A stretch of DNA of 5,846 bases from Labilithrix luteola (GTDB lineage Bacteria; Myxococcota_A; Polyangia; Polyangiales; Polyangiaceae). Each line of letters starts with the position of its first letter. The first letter of the stretch is position 1. Where the stretch lies: the NCBI GenBank assembly GCA_026225435.1, contig JAMFST010000247.1, positions 1 through 5,846 on the forward strand, in the 5' to 3' direction. Under the pieces are notes generated by a model that saw nothing but the letters and a program-made list of their open reading frames with translations, had not been told where the DNA came from and made no database searches. Position numbers and translations under genes: made by a program. Below are positions 1 through 5,251 of the stretch, piece after piece.

Positions 1-1284
1 GTGCGCGCTGACATCGCCTGCGGAGCCGGTGCCAGCGCGGCCGGCCGTCAGGTGGAGCTGGTCGCCGCGGGCAAGACGATCGCCTCGGCGCCCGCGCCCA
101 ATGGCCAGAACGGGGAGGTCAGCCTCGATCTCACCGGCGCCGGCGCGGACGCCGCCGAGGTCAGCGTGCGGCTCACCGGTCACGACGCCATCGCCGCCGA
201 CGACGAGGCGCCCGCGGTGGTGCAGGCCGGCCCGACCGCCATCGCCGTGGTGGCCGACGACGCCGAGCAGGCGACCGCCACCGGAGGCGCGCCGATCGTC
301 GAGCAGGCGCTGACGGCGCTGCGCCTCGATCTCGCGGTCCATCCGATCCCCGAGCCGCCGGAGCGGGAAGGGGACCTGACCGACTTCGTCGGGCTGATCA
401 TCGACGATCCGCCGGGGCTCACGCCCGAGCAGCGACACGCCGTCGGCGCCTTCGTCGAGCACGGGGGCGTGGTGCTCCTCGCGCTCGGTCCGCGCGCGGC
501 CGCAGCCCCGCTGGGGGCGTCGTTCGATCCGGTGCTCGCCGGTGCGGTCACCTGGGCCCCGTCGCCGGTGCCGGGAGCGAGCGCCGATGGCGTCGGCTCC
601 GAGCTGGCCGAGAGCGCCAGCAGCCTCCTCGATCTGGCGCCGCGGGGGCGCGCGACGCTGACGTCCGACGACGCCGCTCGCCTGACGCCGCTGGCGCGCT
701 GGAAGGACGGCGCGCCGCTCTTCGCCCGGCGCACGCTGGGGGACGGCGACGCCTGGGTGAGCACCTTGCCGTTCTCGGTCACGCAGAGCGATCTGCCGCT
801 GCGGCCGGCGTTCCTCGCCCTCCTCGATGCCTTCACGTCCGCGGCTCGCTTGCGCGCGGCCCCGCGGCGCGGCGACGTCGGCACCACCTGGTCGTTCGCC
901 ACTGCGCGGCCGAGCAAGGTCGTCGGCCCCGACGGTGACGTGCCGCTCGCCACCCCGCACGAAGGGGGCGCCACCAGCGGCGCCGGTGCCCTCGTCGTCC
1001 CGGAGCGTGTCGGCGCCTACCGCATCGGCTTCGGCGACCGCGTGGAGATCCGCGTCGCCGCCCCGGTGGAGACCGAGCTCGATCTGCGTCCGCGCCCCGT
1101 CGCCTCCGCCGAGTCGAAGGGCAAGACCGGCGGCGCGCACGCCGAGGTCGACGTCTCCTGGATCGTGGCGCTCATCCTGCTGGCCCTCCTGGCAGCGGAG
1201 CTGGCGCTGCGCGTCCTGCGCCGCGACGTTGTCACGCACTCTCGACCCTCCCCCCTGGTGCCCCATGATCCGCCTCTCGGCTGA
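1..1284 (+). CDS. BatA-like membrane protein, C-terminal part (5' end outside window)
   Basis: The frame is open from the first base, and the GTG there is probably just the window edge, because the N-terminal membrane segments and von Willebrand A-like domain expected of this family are missing. What remains (427 residues) starts with a beta-rich stretch. It continues with a segment typical of the family before the Rossmann-like part (LTGHDAIAADDEAP, residues 58-71). Next comes a glutamine-amidotransferase-like fold region, roughly residues 78-280, with FVGLIIDDPPGLTPEQRHAV (129-148) and FVEHGGVVLLALGPR (151-165). One hydrophobic helix lies near residues 385-405, followed by Arg-rich and Pro-rich residues, so the bulk is probably periplasmic with a short cytoplasmic tail. 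Bat-type proteins usually sit beside MoxR ATPase and DUF58 genes, which here would lie upstream, out of view. The family call rests on remembered similarity; the exact cellular role is not known. Its last 20 bases overlap hutF. Confidence 0.72.
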   Translation: MRADIACGAGASAAGRQVELVAAGKTIASAPAPNGQNGEVSLDLTGAGADAAEVSVRLTGHDAIAADDEAPAVVQAGPTAIAVVADDAEQATATGGAPIVEQALTALRLDLAVHPIPEPPEREGDLTDFVGLIIDDPPGLTPEQRHAVGAFVEHGGVVLLALGPRAAAAPLGASFDPVLAGAVTWAPSPVPGASADGVGSELAESASSLLDLAPRGRATLTSDDAARLTPLARWKDGAPLFARRTLGDGDAWVSTLPFSVTQSDLPLRPAFLALLDAFTSAARLRAAPRRGDVGTTWSFATARPSKVVGPDGDVPLATPHEGGATSGAGALVVPERVGAYRIGFGDRVEIRVAAPVETELDLRPRPVASAESKGKTGGAHAEVDVSWIVALILLALLAAELALRVLRRDVVTHSRPSPLVPHDPPLG

Positions 1285-2437
1285 CGGCAAGACGCTCCAC
1301 CTGCCGGCGCTGGCGACGGCGCACTCCCACGCGTTCCAGTTCGCCATGCGCGGCACCGCGCAGCGCCCCCGGCCGCAGCCCGTCGCCGGCGCCAAGGCCG
1401 ACGACTTCTGGTCCTGGCGTGGACAGATGTACAAGACGGCCACCGAGCTCACGCCCGAGTCGATGTACGCCGTCAGCCGGGCCGCCTTCTCCGAGCTGCG
1501 GCGCGCCGGGGTCCGCACCGTCGGCGAGTTCCACTACATCCAGCACCAGGCGGACGGCACTCCGTACGACGACCGCACGGTGATGAGCGACGTGGTCATC
1601 CAGGCGGCGCGCGAGAACGGTCTGCGCATCGCGCTCTTGCGCGTCGCCTACCACCGCGCCGGGCCCGGACTGCCGGCGGAAGCGGGGCAGCGGCGCTTCT
1701 GCGATCCGGACGTCGACCTGGTGCTCGCCGATCTCGATCGCCTCCGCGCCAAGTACGCCGGACACGCCGACGTCACCTTCGGCGTCGCGCCGCACTCGGT
1801 GCGCGCCGTCCCGCCGTCCTGGCTGCAGCCGCTGGCGGCCTACGCGCGGCGGCACGATCTGCCGCTGCACATGCACGTCGCCGAGCAGATTCGCGAGGTG
1901 GAGGAGTGTGTCGCCGAGACCGGCAAGCGGCCTCTGGAGCTGTGCGCGGACCACGGCATGCTCTCGCCGCGCTTCGTCGCCGTCCACGCGACGCAGCTCG
2001 AACCGGCCGAGGCGCGCATGCTCGGCGAGGCGCGCGCCTTCGCCTGCATCTGCCCGACGACGGAGCGTGACCTCGGCGACGGCCTGCCCGACCTCGGCGC
2101 CCTCCGCGCCGCCGGCGCGCGTCTCTGCACCGGCATCGACAGCCACGTCATCACCGACCCCATCGACGATCTGCGCGGTCTCGAGACGCACGAGCGCCTG
2201 CGCACCCGCCGCCGCGTCACCTTCGGCGCGACTGCACCGGCCGCGCCGAGCGCGACGCCCGCCGAGGAGCTGTGGCGCTCGGGATCGATCGAAGGGGCCA
2301 TCGCCTGCGGCTTCCCCGACGCCGGCGGCGAGATCGCCATCCGCCGTGACCACCCGATCCTCGCCTTCGTGAAGGACGAGGAAGCGCTCCTCGACGCGAT
2401 CGTCTTCAGCGGTCAGTCGTCGATGATCGAGGCCTGA
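1265..2437 (+). CDS. hutF: Formimidoylglutamate deiminase (HutF), short form
   Basis: Amidohydrolase-superfamily enzyme that hydrolyses N-formimino-L-glutamate to N-formyl-L-glutamate and ammonia in the five-step histidine degradation route; cytosolic. From ATG 1265 the product has 390 residues. Visible motifs are HSHAFQ (20-25), FWSWR (48-52), EFHY (88-91), PHSVR (177-181 region, Arg180), HMHVAEQ (202-208), HATQL (241-245), CPTTERDLGDG (263-273) and GIDSH (290-294). Metal and catalytic residues expected from the Pseudomonas enzyme are all present (His20, His22, His204, Glu207, His241, Asp292), as are likely substrate contacts Gln25, Arg52, Tyr91 and Arg180. The family is usually about 450 residues. 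Here roughly 36 N-terminal and 35 C-terminal residues are absent, so the small beta-sandwich domain is reduced. The start overlaps the upstream gene by 20 bases and has no clear Shine-Dalgarno site; a TTG at 1229 is an in-frame alternative, but further upstream the frame does not look like HutF. No other hut gene is in view. Confidence 0.92.
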   Translation: MIRLSADGKTLHLPALATAHSHAFQFAMRGTAQRPRPQPVAGAKADDFWSWRGQMYKTATELTPESMYAVSRAAFSELRRAGVRTVGEFHYIQHQADGTPYDDRTVMSDVVIQAARENGLRIALLRVAYHRAGPGLPAEAGQRRFCDPDVDLVLADLDRLRAKYAGHADVTFGVAPHSVRAVPPSWLQPLAAYARRHDLPLHMHVAEQIREVEECVAETGKRPLELCADHGMLSPRFVAVHATQLEPAEARMLGEARAFACICPTTERDLGDGLPDLGALRAAGARLCTGIDSHVITDPIDDLRGLETHERLRTRRRVTFGATAPAAPSATPAEELWRSGSIEGAIACGFPDAGGEIAIRRDHPILAFVKDEEALLDAIVFSGQSSMIEA

Positions 2438-2449
2438 CGCGACGCAACG

Positions 2450-2866
2450 TCACAGAGGGAAGACGCGAATGCCAGGCGCTCCCCCGACAAGCCTGCCCAT
2501 GTCCTCTGCGTCCCCTGTCGCGATGGTCGCGCTGCCGTATTCGAGCGCGGTGGCCACGACGAAGGCGTCGACGGCGTGGGCCGACGTCAAGCCGGCGCGT
2601 GCGAGCAGGTGGCCGGCGGTGCGTGCAGCCCGCTCACGAAGCTCGACGACAACGATCCCACGACCGTTCAGGAGCTGATTCAGCGGAGCGTCGAACGCTC
2701 CGCCTCGACAGACTTCGGCGAGCACCGGCGCCGGCACGCGTATCAACGCGCCGGCCTCGCGCGCTACCGTCAAGATGGCCTGGGCTCGCTTGGCGAGGGC
2801 ACCGCGCTCGCGCGGCCGAGCGAGAGCGTTCATAGCCTCCGAGTCCAGGATCAGCGCTGATGCCAT
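2450..2866 (-). CDS. PIN-domain toxin of a type II toxin-antitoxin pair (VapC-like)
   Basis: Probable Mg2+-dependent ribonuclease toxin of 138 residues, the usual PIN toxin size, spanning one PIN domain. The expected acidic residues are visible: Asp8 in LILDSEAM, Glu51 in VLAEVCRGG, Asp100 in HAVDAFVVATAL and Asp119 in ATGDAEDM. The start at 2866 is chosen because it leaves the first catalytic Asp about eight residues in. The next ATG (2833) would remove it, while the open frame upstream to 3136 reads through the antitoxin in another frame. The start codon lies inside the antitoxin gene (16-base overlap), a common arrangement that suggests translational coupling. There is no strong Shine-Dalgarno site, only GAGG about ten bases upstream. 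The target RNA cannot be told from sequence; members of this family cut tRNA, rRNA or mRNA. It ends 12 bases from the convergent hutF stop. Confidence 0.85.
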   Translation of the reverse strand: MASALILDSEAMNALARPRERGALAKRAQAILTVAREAGALIRVPAPVLAEVCRGGAFDAPLNQLLNGRGIVVVELRERAARTAGHLLARAGLTSAHAVDAFVVATALEYGSATIATGDAEDMGRLVGGAPGIRVFPL

Positions 2867-3078
2867 GCCGCTCTCGCCTCGGCGAGCAGCTTCTCGTCCG
2901 GCGGCCCGAGCTCCTCCTCGAGCTCCGCGAGGAACACGCCGAGTTGCTCGCGTTCGAGCTCGTGCTGCATCGCGCGCGCGACGAAGCTGGAGAGACCGCG
3001 CGCTCCGACGCGCTTGCGCACACTCCTGGCGAGAGCCTGAGGGACGCTGACCGAGAGCTTGGCTGCGGCCTTCGTCAT
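2851..3078 (-). CDS. Ribbon-helix-helix (CopG-type) antitoxin
   Basis: Predicted 75-residue DNA-binding antitoxin of the PIN toxin encoded just downstream. Residues 7-13 (KLSVSVP) form the typical N-terminal DNA-contacting strand. Residues 14-25 form helix A, and GLSSFVARAMQHELERE (28-44) gives the turn and helix B. The acidic C-terminal tail (about 45-75, with AELEEELGPPDEKLL) is the likely toxin-binding part. The ATG at 3078 is preferred over the in-frame GTG at 3093 because AGGA sits six bases in front of it, and because the GTG lies in the centre of the predicted operator. The family normally dimerises, represses its own promoter alone or with the toxin, and neutralises the toxin by wrapping it with its tail. 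The stop codon lies 16 bases inside the toxin gene. Confidence 0.82.
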   Translation of the reverse strand: MTKAAAKLSVSVPQALARSVRKRVGARGLSSFVARAMQHELEREQLGVFLAELEEELGPPDEKLLAEARAAWHQR

Positions 3079-3083
3079 GACTT

Positions 3084-3101
3084 TTCCTACCACGGTAGGA
3101 A
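3084..3101. promoter_or_regulatory. Palindromic operator in front of the antitoxin gene
   Basis: TTCCTACC-AC-GGTAGGAA is an 18-bp inverted repeat with two perfect 8-bp arms and a 2-bp centre, ending five bases before the antitoxin ATG. Ribbon-helix-helix antitoxins bind such twofold-symmetric sites as dimers or dimer pairs, so this is the expected place for autorepression by the antitoxin or the toxin-antitoxin complex. The half nearer the gene contains the antitoxin Shine-Dalgarno sequence. The palindrome is read directly; its binding by this protein is inferred. It stands out as locally AT-richer than the neighbouring DNA. Confidence 0.7.
3085..3088 (-). promoter_or_regulatory. Ribosome binding site that fixes the antitoxin start
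   Basis: On the minus strand AGGA is followed by six bases and then ATG (3078-3076). This is the clearest Shine-Dalgarno site in the window and selects ATG 3078 over GTG 3093. Confidence 0.65.
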
Positions 3102-3122
3102 TTCGCCGTCCAACCGCACGCC

Positions 3123-4139
3123 TCAGAGGGCGCCACCCTCGGCCAGCGGCAGCGCCCAGATCGCCGGTGGGGAGCTCGCGAGGAAGTAGAAGGTGTCCTT
3201 CACCAGCACGCCGTGGTTCGGCTCGGCGACCGCCGCGGTGTGCTGCTCGAGCACCTCGCGCACCACCACCCGGCTCCCCGACGGATCGAGCCGCAGCCGG
3301 AGGATGCGCGGCGTGCGCGTCCCGTTCTGCACCGCCAGCAGCTCCCCCTGGTGGCGATAGAGCCCGTCGATCCCGCGCAGGTCCATCCGCGGCGCGTCGA
3401 GGAACGACAGCTCGTGCGAGTCCAGGTCGAGGCGGGCGATGCCGTGGTCGTAGTCCGCGATGTACAGATGGTGACCGTCCGCCGAGAGCGCCGGCGTCTG
3501 CGGCGAGCCGAGCTGCCCCGCGCGCGTCAGCGGCTCGAGTGTGTCGCCACCGAGCGGGAGCCGGTAGACCTGCCCGCCGCTGGAGTCCGACAGGTACACG
3601 ACGCCGACGGCGGACACGGTCATGTCGGTCAGCGCGTGCGGCTTGCCGTCGCTGGCGAGGACGATCTTCCCCAGGGGCGCGCCGGTGTGCAGCGCGAAGA
3701 CGTACAGCGCCGTCGGGTGCGTCGTCGCGTCGTGATAGCCGTCCATCTCCGGCAGCTCCGCCGAGGCGGCGTACAGCCGGTCACCGGCGACGGCGAGCGC
3801 GCACACCGAGCCGATGCCCGCGGTGCGCGGCGCCACCAGCTCGCGCACCGCACCGGTCGCGTCGACTGCGAGGATCGCCCGCTTCGACGTGCTGGCGACG
3901 AAGAAGGTGCGGCTCGCCTCGTCGTACGCGAGATCCTCGGCGTGCAGCTCGGCGCCGCCGGGGAGCGAGCGGAATGCACGTGCGTGGCTCACCGTGGCCG
4001 CGGCAGGCGATGTCGCGCCGTTCGCCGCCGTCGTCGCCGTACCTCCGCATCCGGCGAGCGACAGTGCCAGCGCCAGCAAGGTGGAGCACGCGGTCACCGA
4101 GCCGGACATTGCTCCCCGAGTAGAGCAAAGTCGCGTCAT
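3123..4139 (-). CDS. Secreted beta-propeller lipoprotein (SMP-30/TolB-like fold), function unknown
   Basis: The 338-residue product has a lipoprotein signal peptide: Arg3 and Arg8, then a hydrophobic stretch (18-29) and the lipobox LAGC (28-31), so Cys31 should be lipidated and the protein held in a membrane outside the cytoplasm. Residues 32-52 are a flexible Ala/Thr/Gly linker. The rest is a series of beta-propeller-like repeats, for example AEDLAYDEASRTFFVAS (67-83), ALAVAGDRLYAAS (114-126), DMTVSAVGVVYLSDSSGGQVYRL (within 172-194), TPALSADGHHLYIADY (215-230) and RGIDGLYRHQGELLAVQNG (255-273). About six blades fit, as in SMP-30/gluconolactonase-type proteins, but a substrate cannot be named. 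An ATG at 4109 with GGGGAG close upstream is an alternative start, giving 328 residues, but it would remove the positive charges of the signal peptide. It lies 34 bases downstream of the reductase gene on the same strand and may be co-transcribed with it. Confidence 0.75.
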   Translation of the reverse strand: MTRLCSTRGAMSGSVTACSTLLALALSLAGCGGTATTAANGATSPAAATVSHARAFRSLPGGAELHAEDLAYDEASRTFFVASTSKRAILAVDATGAVRELVAPRTAGIGSVCALAVAGDRLYAASAELPEMDGYHDATTHPTALYVFALHTGAPLGKIVLASDGKPHALTDMTVSAVGVVYLSDSSGGQVYRLPLGGDTLEPLTRAGQLGSPQTPALSADGHHLYIADYDHGIARLDLDSHELSFLDAPRMDLRGIDGLYRHQGELLAVQNGTRTPRILRLRLDPSGSRVVVREVLEQHTAAVAEPNHGVLVKDTFYFLASSPPAIWALPLAEGGAL

Positions 4140-4154
4140 GAAGGGCCGACGAAT

Positions 4155-4170
4155 CGGGCGAGCACGCCCG
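4155..4170 (-). other. Short stem-loop between reductase and lipoprotein genes
   Basis: CGGGCG-AGCA-CGCCCG forms a perfect 6-bp GC-only stem with a 4-base loop in the 34-base gap, three bases past the reductase stop codon. No U-run follows it on the minus strand (ATTCGTC), so it is not a canonical intrinsic terminator. It could still attenuate transcription or protect the upstream mRNA from 3' decay. In GC-rich DNA a stem this short can arise by chance. Confidence 0.35.
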
Positions 4171-4173
4171 GCC

Positions 4174-5202
4174 TCACGTCTTGGCGACCTTCCCCTTCTT
4201 CTCCAGCGCCCCCTGCTTCCCGTAGTACCGCTCCATCGCGAACACGTCGTCGGCGCCGAGCCCCTGCGCGACCGCCGCGCTCATCTCCTTGTGGATCTCG
4301 CGCTGCGCGGGCAGGTCCACGCCGACCTCCTGCTGCAGGTCGAGGTTCAGCTGCGCGTCCTTGCGGCTCATCTCGAGCGAGATCTCCGGCGAGTAATCCT
4401 TGGCCAGCACCTTGGCCTTCTTGCCCACGATCGCCGGCGAGCCGAAGGGGCCGCTGGTGAAGGCGTCGACCAGCGTCGCCCGCGTGAGCCCCGACTTCAG
4501 GCCGAGCACCAGCATGCTGGTGAAGGCGATCACCTGGTGCGCACCGACGCCGTTGAGCACCACCTTCAGCGCCTGCCCCTGGCCGACGTCCCCGGCGTGG
4601 ATGACCCGCTTGGCCATCGCCATGAAGAGCGGCTCGAGCCGCTGCACGTCGCGCGCCGCTCCGCCGACGAGGAAGGCGAGCTCGCCGCGCTCCGCCGGGC
4701 CGACCGAGCCGCTGACCGGCGCGTCGATGAATTTCGCCCCCTGCGCCTCGGCGAGCCTGGCCATCTCCAGCGCCGCGGAGCGCCCGATGGTCGACATGTC
4801 GATCCACGTGGCTCGCCTGCCCAGCCCTTCGAGCAGGCCGTCCGGCCCGGTCGCCAGCGCTCGCAGCGCCTCCACGTCGCTCACCATGGTGAAGACGAAC
4901 TCGGCCCCCTGCGCGCACTCGCGCGGGGTCGGCGCGGTGGGCACGCCCATCTTCGCCAGCAGCGCCGCTCGCTTCGAGGTCCGGTTCCACACCGAGAGCT
5001 CGAACTTCACCCGCGTGCCGCTCCGGGCAAACTGCGCCACCCGCGTGGCCATCGGCAGACCCATGGTCCCGAGGCCGAGGAACGCCACCCGCGGCGCCCC
5101 GCTCGCGCTCGCGCTCGCCGAAGAAGCAGCTGCGTGGCGGGTCGGTGCAGCGGCGGGCTCGGGAGCGGTCGTCTCCCCGCTCACCTTCTTTTTCGTGGTC
5201 AC
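4174..5202 (-). CDS. NAD(P)-dependent reductase, 3-hydroxyisobutyrate dehydrogenase family
   Basis: Cytosolic oxidoreductase of the beta-hydroxyacid dehydrogenase family, which interconverts 2-methyl-3-hydroxy acids or semialdehydes/glyoxylate with NAD(P)(H). Numbered from GTG 5202 (342 residues), the Rossmann nucleotide loop is GLGTMG (43-48). WNRT (72-75) at the end of strand two has Arg where NAD-preferring enzymes carry an acid, suggesting NADP(H). The substrate motif is DAPVSGS (160-166), and the catalytic Lys213 with Asn217 lie in [12 protein letters not shown] (207-218). The all-helical C-terminal domain includes [10 protein letters not shown] (279-288). The SGS variant and the WNRT motif recall glyoxylate/succinic-semialdehyde reductases; the substrate remains unproven. 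The fold proper begins near residue 37 and is preceded by a Lys-containing, Ala/Ser/Pro-rich extension. The start is uncertain: ATGs at 5277 and 5253 would overlap divergent uvrB, and GTG 5184 is also possible. The C-terminus is Lys-rich (EKKGKVAK). Confidence 0.85.
   Translation of the reverse strand: MTTKKKVSGETTAPEPAAAPTRHAAASSASASASGAPRVAFLGLGTMGLPMATRVAQFARSGTRVKFELSVWNRTSKRAALLAKMGVPTAPTPRECAQGAEFVFTMVSDVEALRALATGPDGLLEGLGRRATWIDMSTIGRSAALEMARLAEAQGAKFIDAPVSGSVGPAERGELAFLVGGAARDVQRLEPLFMAMAKRVIHAGDVGQGQALKVVLNGVGAHQVIAFTSMLVLGLKSGLTRATLVDAFTSGPFGSPAIVGKKAKVLAKDYSPEISLEMSRKDAQLNLDLQQEVGVDLPAQREIHKEMSAAVAQGLGADDVFAMERYYGKQGALEKKGKVAKT
5101..5118. repeat. Three tandem copies of a GCTCGC hexamer
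   Basis: Three perfect head-to-tail copies of GCTCGC lie in the reductase gene and encode the alternating Ser-Ala run of its N-terminal linker just before the Rossmann fold. Changes in copy number would keep the frame, so the linker may vary in length between strains. Confidence 0.5.
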
Positions 5203-5251
5203 CCCACCATCGCTAGCAAATTCGCCGCCCTCATACGACCATGTCCGGCTC
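5203..5251. promoter_or_regulatory. Divergent intergenic region between the reductase gene and uvrB
   Basis: These 49 bases, assuming the reductase starts at GTG 5202, must hold or overlap the 5' control signals of both divergent genes. They contain the AT-richer stretch CGCTAGCAAATTCG, but I see no convincing -35/-10 pair, no Shine-Dalgarno site for uvrB, and no CTG-N10-CAG or GAAC-N4-GTTC type LexA box. An ATG at 5241 is out of frame with uvrB. A short inverted repeat, CCATG-N7-CATGG (5239-5255), spans the uvrB start codon and is probably chance. Confidence 0.4.

Larger units (their letters stand above)
3084..3113 (-). promoter_or_regulatory. Possible promoter of the toxin-antitoxin operon
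   Basis: On the minus strand TTGGAC (3113-3108) and TAGGAA (3089-3084) are separated by 18 bases and resemble poor -35 and -10 hexamers. The second falls inside the operator, which would suit repression by steric blocking. If used, transcription would begin at or very near the antitoxin ATG, leaving little or no leader, which conflicts with the well-placed Shine-Dalgarno site. The match is weak and sigma preferences of this organism are unknown. Confidence 0.22.

Noticed and set aside
827..1264. Upstream extension of the hutF frame to an ATG at 827
   Set aside because: The extension is Arg/Ser/Pro-rich, overlaps the BatA-like gene over more than 430 bases and does not resemble a HutF N-terminus.
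1232..2353. A 373-codon minus-strand open frame opposite hutF
   Set aside because: No family motifs and biased composition; the opposite strand carries the full HutF motif set.
2438..2449. Possible shared terminator between convergent hutF and toxin genes
   Set aside because: The 12-base gap and its flanks show no convincing stem-loop or U-run on either strand.
2867..3136. Upstream extension of the PIN toxin frame
   Set aside because: It overlaps the antitoxin gene in another frame, is Arg/Ala-rich and would place the first catalytic Asp about 98 residues in instead of eight.
3059..4460. Two long plus-strand open frames (3059-4123 and 3213-4460) opposite the lipoprotein gene
   Set aside because: Arg/Pro-rich, no motifs; they are shadows of the lipoprotein coding frame, which has a signal peptide and propeller repeats.
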